Shown one piece after another: positions 34,222 through 43,527 of a DNA stretch of 64,000 nt. The stretch is taken from contig JAPPKS010000031.1 of the NCBI GenBank assembly GCA_028819845.1, forward strand, positions 62,001 to 126,000, in the 5' to 3' direction. The translations under genes were made by a program, and so were the position numbers. How positions within the stretch are numbered: position 1 is the first letter of the stretch; each line of letters begins with the position of its first letter. The notes under the pieces are model-generated. The model was not told the DNA's origin. It saw nothing but the letters and a program-made list of their open reading frames with translations, and ran no database searches. Source of the stretch: Candidatus Poribacteria bacterium (GTDB lineage: Bacteria > Poribacteria > WGA-4E > PCPOR2b).

Positions 34222-36117
34222 TTAATATTTCAGGATTGTTCCCCATTCGCCAACAGCCCAGAGCGATCCGTTCTTGGATTGCGTAATATCAGTAAGATTA
34301 GTTTTTGTATTACTCGCTTGGGCAAGCCAAGTTACGCCGCCGTCAACTGTATGCAAGATTGTCCCCTTGTCCCCGACAGCCCAACCCTCCATTTCGTTAA
34401 TGAAACAGATCCCGTTCAAGTTTTCGCTTGTTGGCGTAATCTGCTGTGACCAGGTTATACCGCCATCTTTCGTGCCGTATACCGCGCCTTGGGAACCACA
34501 GATCCACGCCGTATTTGAATTAAGCGCGAAAACCGATTTTAATTCATCCGGCCCTGCCCTTTGAACAGTCCACTTCTGGCCGCCGTCATCGGTCTTGATT
34601 ATGGTCCCCGCCGCCCCGACCGCCCAGCCGGAATTTGCGTCAACGAAATAGACGCCAAACAGGTTATTGAAACCGACCGACATGTCCCCGGAGTCCTGAC
34701 CGATCCATGTGTCGCCGCCATCGTCCGTACGCATAATCTTGCCTATTTCCCCAACTCCCCAGCCGTGCGTTGAGGTTGAAAAGTGCAAATCATAAAAACC
34801 GAGGGCGCCTTTCCATGACATCGATTGATCGAACTGAATTCGCTGCACTGTGCCGTGGCCTTCATCACGCGGATCACTGAAGCCCTCCCAAGTCTCACCG
34901 CCGTTGACGGTCTCGATTAGCGTGGCATTACTGCCAACAATATAGCCTTTGTTCGCATTAGCGAAACCGATGCCAAACAATTCAAAGACATTATTGCTAG
35001 ATTGTTCCTTCCAAACGGTTCCGCCGTCTTGAGTGTGCAATACCGCTCCTCCTAAACCAACAGCCCATCCTAATTTATCATCGAAGAAATGGACTGTGGT
35101 GAGGTGGTTATTGCTTGCAACGACTTGCCAAGATGCGCCGCCGTCTCGGCTATGGATGATAGTGCCGAATGCGCCGACAGCCCATGCGTCTTGAGGGGAA
35201 ACGAGTTGGATCGCGTTGATTCGGTTAGGCACAGGCCTCGGTTCAAGCGGCGTCCACTCCTTCCCGCCATCCGTAGTCCTCAAAATAACGCCAAACTCCG
35301 CTGACGCCAGTCCGTGGTGGGCGTCAATAAAATGGACTCCCCAAATTGGTTCGGGCATTCCGTTCGAGTGCGGCACGCGGCTTTCCTGTGCGGTCCAAGT
35401 GGTTCCACCGTTGTTCGTGTGTACAAGTGCGCCATTCCCGCCGGAAGCCCAGCCTTCTTCATCGCTGCGCATAAATATGGCATCAAGCGGTGAAGCTGTC
35501 CGGCTATTCTGGGGTTTCCACGTCTGCCCGGCATCCATAGTATGAATGAGAGTACCGCCATCGCCCGCTGCCCATCCCATTTGAGCGTTCGTAAAGTGGA
35601 TGCCCTTTATAGCGTTATTTGTGCCAGATTTTTGTCGCGACCAAGTGGTGCCGCCATCCTCGGTATGAATGACAAGTCCTCCATCACCGCCCGCCCAACC
35701 GAATTTATCATCAACGAAAGAGACGGCTGACAACGCGGCGCGCGTGCCGCTGTTAAGCTTCATCCATGTCGCACCGCCGTCGGTTGTTTTCAGTACGGTG
35801 CCGGCGTCACCAACGATCCAACCCGTTTGGGGATTGATAAACCTCACTTTGTAGAAATCCACCTTGAAGGGAAGCCGCTGGCTCGGTTGTTTTTCCCACG
35901 ACGTTCCACCATTAGTCGTATGGAGGATTGTCGAATTTGAACCAACAATCCAACCGTGTTGAGAATCAACAAAGTAGATGTCCGTGAACGTAGCTCGCCA
36001 CTCCGCCGTGCGGACAGATGTCCAACCTTTCTCCTGTGCCGAGTTATTTGCGGCATATATCAATAGTAACGCTAGCATTGTTGAAACTACTTGAATACAT
36101 CGCTTTTTGGTTATCAT
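34222..36117 (-). CDS. Secreted Ycf48/BNR-repeat protein with 14 propeller repeats
   Basis: The 631-residue protein has a signal peptide (QVVSTMLALLLIYAANNSAQ) and then 13 full plus one terminal repeat of the form GWAVG-x-GTILHT-x-DGGxTW. Ycf48/photosystem-assembly-factor-like repeats form seven-bladed propellers, so 14 repeats predict two tandem propellers. In non-photosynthetic bacteria such proteins are surface or periplasmic and of unknown partner. No FlgD/Por tail is present; the last residues are a half-blade (GEWGTILKY). The ATG at 36117 has AAGGAGA 6 bases upstream. Confidence 0.9.
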   Translation of the reverse strand: MITKKRCIQVVSTMLALLLIYAANNSAQEKGWTSVRTAEWRATFTDIYFVDSQHGWIVGSNSTILHTTNGGTSWEKQPSQRLPFKVDFYKVRFINPQTGWIVGDAGTVLKTTDGGATWMKLNSGTRAALSAVSFVDDKFGWAGGDGGLVIHTEDGGTTWSRQKSGTNNAIKGIHFTNAQMGWAAGDGGTLIHTMDAGQTWKPQNSRTASPLDAIFMRSDEEGWASGGNGALVHTNNGGTTWTAQESRVPHSNGMPEPIWGVHFIDAHHGLASAEFGVILRTTDGGKEWTPLEPRPVPNRINAIQLVSPQDAWAVGAFGTIIHSRDGGASWQVVASNNHLTTVHFFDDKLGWAVGLGGAVLHTQDGGTVWKEQSSNNVFELFGIGFANANKGYIVGSNATLIETVNGGETWEGFSDPRDEGHGTVQRIQFDQSMSWKGALGFYDLHFSTSTHGWGVGEIGKIMRTDDGGDTWIGQDSGDMSVGFNNLFGVYFVDANSGWAVGAAGTIIKTDDGGQKWTVQRAGPDELKSVFALNSNTAWICGSQGAVYGTKDGGITWSQQITPTSENLNGICFINEMEGWAVGDKGTILHTVDGGVTWLAQASNTKTNLTDITQSKNGSLWAVGEWGTILKY

Positions 36118-36178
36118 GTTTGTCTCCTTAAGAAGGCAGTAATCGTTTTCAAAGTCTTGTCAGATTTTCCGTTTGCCC

Positions 36179-36679
36179 CTAAATTCCCATTCGCAGGGCG
36201 ACTGCCGCAAGCAATATTAAAAGCGAGAACACGCCGATGAGGCTTGACACCACTGTCATCCAATGACGCATCTTTTCAATGTGTTGGGGCAATTCTTCTG
36301 TACCCGCTTCGAGTGCATCAACGGCTTGCGAAATCCTCGGACCGATAACAAATGAGTGAATCGCCGTCAAAACAATCAAGATAACGAAGAATAGGAGCTT
36401 GATGAGGAGCGTACGCAGGAACACATCCGCCAATCCCGCCAAATTCGTGAAACTGAGAAAGATATTAACTAACCCGGAAAAGAACAGTACCAGCACACAT
36501 CCCCACACAATGGGTTCAAACCGTCTACCAATCTGCGACAATATTTGGATGCGTTCTACGGGCGTCACTGACCGCTTGAAGTAGGGTACTACAACCATCG
36601 CCATCATGAGATTGCCGCCGATCCAAATTACAGCGGCAATAATGTGTAACCAGCGAACCAGCAAACCAATTGTTTCCAT
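36179..36679 (-). CDS. CopD-like four-helix membrane protein
   Basis: The 166-residue protein has four hydrophobic segments. The first contains LVRWLHIIAAVIWIGGNLMM, with the His and WIGG pattern typical of CopD-type proteins. Later segments are VWGCVLVLFFSGLVNIF, LLIKLLFFVILIVLTAIHSFV and VSSLIGVFSLLILLAAVAL. CopD relatives handle copper or heme-linked functions, but the role here is unproved. The ATG has a strong GGGAGG ribosome site. It is just upstream of the Ycf48-like gene (61-base gap), so the two may be co-transcribed. Confidence 0.78.
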   Translation of the reverse strand: METIGLLVRWLHIIAAVIWIGGNLMMAMVVVPYFKRSVTPVERIQILSQIGRRFEPIVWGCVLVLFFSGLVNIFLSFTNLAGLADVFLRTLLIKLLFFVILIVLTAIHSFVIGPRISQAVDALEAGTEELPQHIEKMRHWMTVVSSLIGVFSLLILLAAVALRMGI

Positions 36680-37008
36680 GGAGCCTCCCGGGTTTAGTGC
36701 GTTGATTTAGAGAATTTGCTGCAAAGTAAGAATGAGCTGTACGAAAAAACCCCGTATGAGTACCAACGTATAGAATCTGAGAATTACAGTCTCAAAGGTT
36801 TTAATGAGAGAATTGGATGTTGGTACCCGCCGCGCCTTTTTGCGCATGGCTTTCTCTTGACTATCTTTATCGTAGGGACGTATAATCTGTTCAATTGCGC
36901 CGTTCCTCATTTTACCAGATTCTTAAAGTTGATTCAAGTGAAAGTTCCATACAGGATTTCTATTTCGGAAAAATTCTCGGTTGGCGGCACCACCATTCAG
37001 GTTGAGCG
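36680..37008. other. Intergenic region with the promoter of the GT9 gene
   Basis: The region separates divergent genes. A frame of 98 codons (36716-37012) is open on the plus strand, but it spans the promoter at 36857-36886 and its translation shows no recognisable domain, so I do not call it a gene. Confidence 0.5.
36857..36886 (+). promoter_or_regulatory. Sigma-70-type promoter for the GT9 gene
   Basis: TTGACT (36857-36862), an 18-base spacer and a perfect TATAAT (36881-36886) lie about 120 bases before the TTG start at 37009. Confidence 0.65.
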
Positions 37009-38028
37009 TTGAGAGATAAAATCCTTATTACACAAACCGGGGGTTGGGTTGGCGATATGGTGCTGCTAACTCCGGCTCTGAGAGCATTGAAACGCGCTTA
37101 TCCACAATCCCGCATGGATTTGTTGTTGCGCCCGCTCGTTGCAGAGTTAATGGCGAAGCACCCTTACGTTGATGAAGTAATAGTCGATTCCAAAGAACAA
37201 CACCGGAGTCGTTTGAAATCGCTCCAGCAGGTGACACGTTCTGTTCAGCAGGCTGAATTCGACCTTGCCGTTGTGTTACACCCCACCTCCTTTCGAAACG
37301 CATTGATTCCTTTTCTAGCGCGTGTTCCTGAACGGATTGGTGCAAACATAAACGGCCGTGGAATTTTGCTGACAGAGACGTGTTCGAATCGGCGAGATTG
37401 TCATGAAGTTCACCGTTATCTACAGGTTTTAGAGTTGCTTGGCATTGATACGAAAGACACGAGTCTGGAGTTCTGGCATACAGATGTGGATCGGCAAGCC
37501 GTGCGCCAAATGCTCACTGAAAACGGTATCGCACCCAACGAACGTCATATCGGCGTAAACCTAGGCACTACTTGGCAGACTAAGCGGTGGGAGGTCGAGA
37601 AATTTGCCGCCGCGTTAACGCAGGTGCAGAGTATCATCAATGTGCCAATTGTATTAACTGGTCATACGTCCGATACCGCGCTTGGCGAAGCGCTGCAGCG
37701 TAAGGTTAAGGCAAGTGTTATCAATTTAATTGGGGCAACTACGCTCACGCAACTCGGAGCGCTTATCGAAAATTGTAGTCTTTATTTGACCTGCGACAGC
37801 GGTCCAATGCACATCGCCGCCGCAGTTGGCACACCGACAATTGCCTTGTTCGGCCCAACATGCCCGGCGCGTCATCGTCCTTACGCGGAGGGGCACTGCG
37901 TCATTGAGAAACGCGTGCCCTGCCGGCCGTGCTACAAACCCACATGTAAACTTAAGAAATCTCCGAACCTTTGTATGACAGAAATTAAACCCGAGGACGT
38001 CGTTGAGACCATCATTCAGGCATTTTGA
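37009..38028 (+). CDS. Glycosyltransferase family 9 (heptosyltransferase-like)
   Basis: The 339-residue protein resembles ADP-heptose:LPS heptosyltransferases. It has ILITQTGGWVGDMVLLTPALRALK at the N-terminus (the acceptor-side GxGD-type motif), DLAVVLHPTSFRNAL in the middle, and the donor-site region IGVNLGTTWQTKRW with CDSGPMHIAAAVGTPTIALFGPT. A Cys-rich tail (CRPCYKPTCKL) is typical of WaaF-type enzymes. It points to lipopolysaccharide or surface-glycan synthesis. The TTG start at 37009 has a weak ribosome site. A hairpin with a T-run follows at 38123-38154. Confidence 0.9.
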   Translation: MRDKILITQTGGWVGDMVLLTPALRALKRAYPQSRMDLLLRPLVAELMAKHPYVDEVIVDSKEQHRSRLKSLQQVTRSVQQAEFDLAVVLHPTSFRNALIPFLARVPERIGANINGRGILLTETCSNRRDCHEVHRYLQVLELLGIDTKDTSLEFWHTDVDRQAVRQMLTENGIAPNERHIGVNLGTTWQTKRWEVEKFAAALTQVQSIINVPIVLTGHTSDTALGEALQRKVKASVINLIGATTLTQLGALIENCSLYLTCDSGPMHIAAAVGTPTIALFGPTCPARHRPYAEGHCVIEKRVPCRPCYKPTCKLKKSPNLCMTEIKPEDVVETIIQAF

Positions 38029-38074
38029 TTCGGCGTGCTTGTGTTCAAAACTTTCCCGGCTTACCACATTACCT

Positions 38075-38115
38075 ATAGACATCTTTCCAAAATAATTCCA
38101 CCGCCCGATGACCCC
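38075..38115 (+). repeat. Short dispersed repeat, copy 2 of 3
   Basis: The copy begins ATAGACATCTTTCCAAAATA and continues to GCCCGATGACCCCA. It matches copy 1 at 6281-6317 almost base for base, apart from a few substitutions and short indels. Confidence 0.6.
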
Positions 38116-38122
38116 AGACGGG

Positions 38123-38155
38123 ATCTTCGATCGTCAAATCGAAGATAGTTTTTTC
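38123..38155 (+). terminator. Hairpin plus T-run after the GT9 gene
   Basis: Perfect 9-bp arms ATCTTCGAT (38123-38131) and ATCGAAGAT (38138-38146) with a 6-base loop are followed by AGTTTTTTC. It lies 95 bases after the GT9 stop, directly downstream of repeat copy 2, and may be part of that element. Confidence 0.65.
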
Positions 38156-38178
38156 AGTCGTGGTTAGAAAACACATTT

Positions 38179-38211
38179 GACAACTTTGCAAAATAATTCC
38201 AGAGCCCGATG
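38179..38211 (+). repeat. Short dispersed repeat, copy 3 of 3
   Basis: GACAACTTTGCAAAATAATT followed by CCAGAGCCCGATG resembles copies 1 and 2. Its last bases contain the ATG at 38209, which opens an N-terminally extended frame of the following oxidoreductase. Confidence 0.5.
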
Positions 38212-38250
38212 TCGCTTCAGTATTGTCAACCACTCGAAGATAAGGGGGAA

Positions 38251-39264
38251 ATGATGAGGACATACAAAGTTGGAGTGATTGGATGCGGTGTAATCGGCGG
38301 CCATCATGCGTCAGGACTTGTTGGTCTGCCTAACGCAACGTTAGCGGCTGCGTGCGATGTGATACCGGGCACGTTAAACGCCTTCAAGCAGCGTTGGAAC
38401 GATTCATGGCCGAATATTTCCATGTACACGGATCATCGCGAAATGTTGAAGAAGGAGGATTTGGACATTGTAACGGTGGCGACCTCCGATCATTTGCACG
38501 CGGATTTAGTGGTGAACGCCTCCAATGCGGGTGTAAAAGGCATTTTCTGCGAGAAGCCGTTGGCGACAAATCTAGCTGATGCCGACCGTATGATTGAAGC
38601 AGTCGAGCGGAATAATACAATTCTGTCGATTGACCATACACGCAGATGGGTGCCGTTATGGCGGTATACCAAAGAAGAAGTGGTGGGAAAGAATGCGATA
38701 GGGCGCGTGCAGTGTATCCTCGGTTTTTTAACTGGCGGGCGCGCTATGTTGTTCCGGAACGGAACACATATCATTGACATGATCTGTTACTTCGCGGATT
38801 CCGCCCCAGAATGGGTTTCGGCGGAACTGGAAACTGGATATGAGGACTACTGGGAATATCGCGGTGATGGCGGGCACGACCCGGCGACAGAACCCGCCGC
38901 TCACGGGTACATCCACTTCGCCAACGGTGTACGCGGGTTTTACGTTGGCGGTCCCAAAACCACACGCAGAATGCTCCGCCTTGAGATTATTGGTACGAAG
39001 GGATTTATCTTCATTGAAGATGCCTTCACCGAACCGAGGGCGCAGATTAGAACTAGTGATAAATATGAAGATATCCAAATTCCGACGTGGGATGTTGTTG
39101 GCATCCCTGCTGGTGTCCAAGAACTGGTTAGCATCGTCGATGAAGGCGGAGAGCCCGTATCGCCGGGAAGAGCGGGACGCGAAGTTGTTGAAATCATCCT
39201 TGGATTTCTAGATTCCAATCGCCATAACAATGCGAAAGTTAAAATCCCTCTCCCGCGCGATTAA
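38251..39264 (+). CDS. Gfo/Idh/MocA family oxidoreductase
   Basis: The 337-residue NAD(P)-dependent sugar or inositol dehydrogenase-like protein starts MMRTYKVGVIGCGVIGGHHA, with the GxGxxG cofactor motif. VTVATSDHLHADLVV and the catalytic-lysine motif CEKPLATN near residue 110 follow, then the C-terminal alpha/beta domain. The start at 38251 (or 38254) was chosen for AAGGGGG just upstream. The frame extends to 38209, inside repeat copy 3. The specific substrate is unknown. The many TIM-barrel and Gfo/Idh genes in this window fit carbohydrate catabolism. Confidence 0.92.
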   Translation: MMRTYKVGVIGCGVIGGHHASGLVGLPNATLAAACDVIPGTLNAFKQRWNDSWPNISMYTDHREMLKKEDLDIVTVATSDHLHADLVVNASNAGVKGIFCEKPLATNLADADRMIEAVERNNTILSIDHTRRWVPLWRYTKEEVVGKNAIGRVQCILGFLTGGRAMLFRNGTHIIDMICYFADSAPEWVSAELETGYEDYWEYRGDGGHDPATEPAAHGYIHFANGVRGFYVGGPKTTRRMLRLEIIGTKGFIFIEDAFTEPRAQIRTSDKYEDIQIPTWDVVGIPAGVQELVSIVDEGGEPVSPGRAGREVVEIILGFLDSNRHNNAKVKIPLPRD

Positions 39265-39500
39265 TCCACTATCACATCTGATTGACATTATTGAATATAA
39301 GGCGGCGGTAAAAACCTTCAGATTAGGTCGGTTTTTGCTGGTAGCTTCGCCGCTTCTAGTGTATAATATTGTAAATTAAATTGGCACAGGCATCACTGTT
39401 AAACGAGATGTTCATCATAACTCAGAAATTCAGCCGGATTGCTTGGATCAAGCTTGTCTTATTCGATAATTCGATTGGCGGCTTGAATGGAGTCATTGCC

Positions 39501-42068
39501 ATGATAGGGCGGTGCAATTTCACGATTTTTGTCGCGGCGATATTGCTGATGCTATGGGGGCCGCATGTGGTAGACGCTATTGAGCCTGATCAGGCGGTTC
39601 AAGATGAGCAATATGCGTTCTTTGAAGCAAAAATACGTCCGGTTTTAGTGAAAACCTGTTTCCAATGTCACGGGGGGGAGCAGACCAACAATGGTTTACG
39701 CGTAGATTCCCGGGAAGCACTGCTTGAAGGCGGCATTTATGGGCCAGCAATTGTACCGAACGAGCCCGATGCGAGTTTGATGATTGAAGCCATACGGCAC
39801 AATGAGACAGCATACGTATCGATGCCGCCCGACGAAAAATTGCCCGACCATGTTGTAAGGGATTTCGAGGCTTGGGTGAGGACGGGCGCAATTTGGCCGC
39901 CGGAAACCGATTGGCAGACTAATGACACGGTGAAAGCGGACGAACATTGGGCATTTTTACCGGTAAAAGCAGTTGAGCCGCCGACCGATTTCTCGAATTG
40001 GTCTGATCATCCAATCGATCGGTTCATCAGCGTGCAGCGGGTCGAGCGGGGTTTAAATCCAAATCCGCCGGCGGAAAAGGGTACGCTCATGCGCCGCGTC
40101 TACTTTGATCTCGTAGGATTACCGCCGACACCGGAAGAAGTGTCCGCATTTTTGACGGACACGTCGCCGCATGCGTTAGAACGTCTCGTCGAACGCTTGC
40201 TGGCCTCACCGCGGTATGGCGAGCGTTGGGGGCGGCACTGGATGGATGTGGTACGTTACGCCGATACTGCCGGCGATAACGCTGATTACCCTATACCGGA
40301 AGCGCACCTTTACCGTGACTACATCATTGATTCGTTCAACGCGGACAAACCGTACGACCAGTTTGTTCAGGAACAGCTAGCCGGTGATTTTCTCGCCAAC
40401 AATGCACCGCCTCAGCAATACGCCGAAAACATAATTGCTACGGGATTCATCGCTTTATCTCGCCGGTTCGGCACCGGACCGCTCCAATTGAAGCATCTAA
40501 TCATTGAAGACTCGATTGACACAACGGGACGCGCATTCTTAGGATTGACCATGCGCTGCGCTCGCTGTCATGACCACAAGTTCGAGCCGATTACCATGCA
40601 AGATTACTATGCCATGTACGGCATCTTCGACAGCACAACCTATCCGTACCCCGGCTCCGAGTCATTTCAAACTGATCGAAATCCACGTACAAATTTTGTG
40701 CCGCTGCAACCTCCTGAGCAAGTTCAACCGCAAATTGACGCTTATCAAGCGGAGTTGAGTCAGCGCCGAAAAGAGATTGAACAGCTGGAACATGAAGGCG
40801 AGTTAGCGGAAAAACGAAATTCAATCAAACAACAAATTGAATCGTTGCGAGAACAGATTAAGACGCTGAAGTCGGATGGAGGAGATACTAAAGACCTCGA
40901 ATTGCAGTTACCTGAGCTGTCGACGCAGCAAAACGAACTCAGGGACAAAATTAACCACCAAAAAGGCGATTTGAAGCGAAAATTACCGCGTTCTGATCTA
41001 CCGGCCGACATGCCTCAAGCTTATGCCGTTAAAGATGGAGAAGCGAAAGATGCGCCACTTCACCGACGCGGCGACCCAGCGCAGTCGGGGCCTGCTATAA
41101 GGCGGGATGTGCCGAAATTCCTTAACAACGGTAAGACGCTTGAAATTCCGGAAGGTCAAAGCGGACGCTTGCAACTGGCGCAGTGGCTTACGAACCCGGC
41201 GAACCCGTTGACGGCGCGGGTAATGGTTAATCGAATTTGGCAATATCACTTTGGGAAAGGAATCGTTTCTACCCCGTCAAATTTTGGTCGTAACGGCGCT
41301 CAGCCGACACACCCGCTTTTGATTGACTATTTGGCAACGCGCTTTATCGAAAGCGGTTGGTCGGTAAAGGCGATGCACCGACTAATTCTTTCATCGAAGA
41401 CTTACCAACTGGCGAGCAGCGGCAACGTACAGAACGCCGTTGTCGACCCGTCTAACGATTACTATTGGCGATTCGATCGGCGACGGCTTGACGCAGAAGC
41501 CTTACGCGATGCCGTGATGAACATCAGCGGTTTACTGGATTTAAACCGGCCGGGAGCGCATCCGTTTCCGCCAATAGAAAAATGGTTCTGGTCGCAGCAC
41601 GTGCCGTTTCCTTACGATAACGTAACTGGCCGCTTCGTACCAACGCCGTATCCCTCGAACCACCGCACCGTTTATCTGATGACGCAGCGGCTTCAATACC
41701 ATCCGTTTCTCGGACTATTTGACGGACCTGATACGAACACGACTACTGGAGTACGCACAAGTTCTACGGTACCCCAGCAATCTCTATATCTCATGAACAA
41801 TCCGTGGGCTTACGCGCAAGCCCAAGAATTTAGTAAACGCTTGATTGCGTTTTCACAGGATCCTGTAGAACGCATTAACCGCGCACATTTACTCGCTTAT
41901 GGCCGCGACGCAACCACCGAAGAAATGCAGCTTGCTGAAGCGTATATTAAACGTGTAGTTGAAAACCTTCAAACCAACGAATTCACTCCCGAACAATGGG
42001 AGATGGAAGCGTGGAACAGTTACGCACAGGTGTTGTTAAGATCTAATGAATTACTTTACATTGACTAA
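39501..42068 (+). CDS. DUF1549/DUF1553 protein with planctomycete-type cytochrome c domain (PSCyt1)
   Basis: The 855-residue secreted protein has a signal peptide (FTIFVAAILLMLWGPHVVDA). A PSCyt1 domain follows with heme motif CFQCH (C53, C56, H57). The DUF1549 part contains a second motif CARCHDHKFEP (from C353). A charged coiled coil spans about residues 415-500. The C-terminal DUF1553 part includes NPLTARVMVNRIWQYHFGKG and YPSNHRTVYLMTQR. The ATG at 39501 has GGAG 9 bases upstream; the frame is open from 39381. It is followed after 25 bases by a DUF1501 gene, the usual partner. The enzymatic role of such pairs is unknown; electron transfer at the cell surface is suspected. Confidence 0.92.
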   Translation: MIGRCNFTIFVAAILLMLWGPHVVDAIEPDQAVQDEQYAFFEAKIRPVLVKTCFQCHGGEQTNNGLRVDSREALLEGGIYGPAIVPNEPDASLMIEAIRHNETAYVSMPPDEKLPDHVVRDFEAWVRTGAIWPPETDWQTNDTVKADEHWAFLPVKAVEPPTDFSNWSDHPIDRFISVQRVERGLNPNPPAEKGTLMRRVYFDLVGLPPTPEEVSAFLTDTSPHALERLVERLLASPRYGERWGRHWMDVVRYADTAGDNADYPIPEAHLYRDYIIDSFNADKPYDQFVQEQLAGDFLANNAPPQQYAENIIATGFIALSRRFGTGPLQLKHLIIEDSIDTTGRAFLGLTMRCARCHDHKFEPITMQDYYAMYGIFDSTTYPYPGSESFQTDRNPRTNFVPLQPPEQVQPQIDAYQAELSQRRKEIEQLEHEGELAEKRNSIKQQIESLREQIKTLKSDGGDTKDLELQLPELSTQQNELRDKINHQKGDLKRKLPRSDLPADMPQAYAVKDGEAKDAPLHRRGDPAQSGPAIRRDVPKFLNNGKTLEIPEGQSGRLQLAQWLTNPANPLTARVMVNRIWQYHFGKGIVSTPSNFGRNGAQPTHPLLIDYLATRFIESGWSVKAMHRLILSSKTYQLASSGNVQNAVVDPSNDYYWRFDRRRLDAEALRDAVMNISGLLDLNRPGAHPFPPIEKWFWSQHVPFPYDNVTGRFVPTPYPSNHRTVYLMTQRLQYHPFLGLFDGPDTNTTTGVRTSSTVPQQSLYLMNNPWAYAQAQEFSKRLIAFSQDPVERINRAHLLAYGRDATTEEMQLAEAYIKRVVENLQTNEFTPEQWEMEAWNSYAQVLLRSNELLYID

Positions 42069-42093
42069 CTTTAATCGACGCTAGGAGTGAACC

Positions 42094-43473
42094 ATGAGCA
42101 ACCAAAACCAAGTCAACCGTCGCCAATTTTTGAGTTGTGCGTTCGCCGGATGTCTGACAAGTGTGCTTGGTCCCTTTGCAAAATTGTCTCTTGCGGCAGA
42201 ACTCTTTGCAGGTCACCCGTTGGCACCCAAATTGACGCATCATCCCGCGAAAGCCAAAAATCTAATCTTCGTTTTTCTAACTGGCGGATTCGCTCATGTC
42301 GACACTTTTGACTATAAACCGAAGCTGCAGAGCGATCACGGCAAGGAAATTCCGGCCTGGGGCACCCAAAAACCGCTTATGGGATCGCCGTTTGAATTCC
42401 AGCCATACGGTGAGTCAGGGCTGATGATTAGCGAACTATTCCCGCATCTGGGAGGTATGGCAGACGAACTATGCATCATCAAAAGCCTGCACACCGATAT
42501 CGTTGAGCATTTTCAAGCGACCCTTGCCATGCACACAGGATCGGCGACCATACCGATGCCTAGTATCGGAGCTTGGCTAAGTTACGGTTTGGGCACGCAA
42601 AATCAGAACCTGCCGTCGTACATGGTTTTGTGCGAAAACATTCCCTATGCGGGGTCGCAGGTATGGGATAATCATTTTCTTCCGCCGCTGCATCAAGGTG
42701 TGCGTATCCAACCTGGCGATGAGCCGGTGGCAAACCTGAAGTCGAAATCTCAAGCGGTAACGCTTAAAGAACTCGAGCGCATCATGCTGCGAGACATCAA
42801 TAAAATCCACGTCCGTGAGCGTCCTGGAGATTTAGAACTGCTCGCCCGAATGAACGCCAACGACACCGCAGTTGGAATGATGCAAACCGCTCCAATGGTG
42901 TTCGATCTCACCCGAGAGAACGATGCCACATTCGATTTGTATGGGTTGACGCGCGGAGACAACAGCTCATTCGCGTGGCAGTGCCTCGTTGCACGCCGCT
43001 TGGTGGAAAACGGGGTCCGCGTCGTGGAGCTCATCGACACCGGAGCCACTAACAACTGGGATGCGCACGGGAATATGCAAGATCACCGTCCGAAGGCGGA
43101 ACGCGTAGATCGCCCGCTCGCCGCGTTAATCAGGGATTTGAAGGATCGTGGAATGCTTGATGAAACGCTTATCGCTATTTGCACGGAATTCGGACGCACC
43201 CCGTTTTCAAATAATATGGCAGGACGCGAACATCATGCTAGCGCCTTCTCATGTCTGCTCGCGGGTGCCGGCGTCCAGGGCGGAACAACTTACGGCGAAT
43301 CAGATGACTACGGCGTTGAGATTGCTTCTCAACCCTGTCACGTCCACGACTACCACGCCACCATCCTGCACCTGATGGGCATTGACCACACAAAACTGAC
43401 CTACCGTTATGCGGGTCGAGATTTCCGCCTAACAGATGTGAGCGGAAATGTACTCCAAGAAGTTCTGGCATGA
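42094..43473 (+). CDS. DUF1501 family secreted protein (sulfatase-fold relative)
   Basis: The 459-residue protein has a Tat-like N-terminus (NRRQFLSCAFAGCLTS). It follows the DUF1501 pattern NLIFVFLTGGFAHVDTFDYKP, then VELIDTGATNNWDAHG, LIAICTEFGRTPF and the C-terminal YHATILHLMGIDHTKLTYRY. It lacks the classic sulfatase Cys/Ser signature but shares the alkaline-phosphatase-like fold, as the family does. The ATG has AGGAG 8 bases upstream, and the gene follows the DUF1549/1553 gene by 25 bases, the conserved two-gene arrangement. Confidence 0.92.
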   Translation: MSNQNQVNRRQFLSCAFAGCLTSVLGPFAKLSLAAELFAGHPLAPKLTHHPAKAKNLIFVFLTGGFAHVDTFDYKPKLQSDHGKEIPAWGTQKPLMGSPFEFQPYGESGLMISELFPHLGGMADELCIIKSLHTDIVEHFQATLAMHTGSATIPMPSIGAWLSYGLGTQNQNLPSYMVLCENIPYAGSQVWDNHFLPPLHQGVRIQPGDEPVANLKSKSQAVTLKELERIMLRDINKIHVRERPGDLELLARMNANDTAVGMMQTAPMVFDLTRENDATFDLYGLTRGDNSSFAWQCLVARRLVENGVRVVELIDTGATNNWDAHGNMQDHRPKAERVDRPLAALIRDLKDRGMLDETLIAICTEFGRTPFSNNMAGREHHASAFSCLLAGAGVQGGTTYGESDDYGVEIASQPCHVHDYHATILHLMGIDHTKLTYRYAGRDFRLTDVSGNVLQEVLA

Positions 43474-43527
43474 TTTCGGGTGTAGTTGCAGCCGCCTTAA
43501 TCGCCTGTTTGCGTTCCGCTGCACGTG

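Noticed and set aside
34037-34246. 69-codon minus-strand frame overlapping the Ycf48-like gene end
   Set aside because: It overlaps a convincing gene on the same strand and has no recognisable features.
36716-37012. 98-codon plus-strand frame before the GT9 gene
   Set aside because: It runs across a near-consensus promoter and its translation has no domain-like pattern.
39310-39336. AAAAACC/GGTTTTT inverted repeat after the Gfo/Idh gene as a terminator
   Set aside because: The stem is almost all A-T, so it is unlikely to be stable enough.
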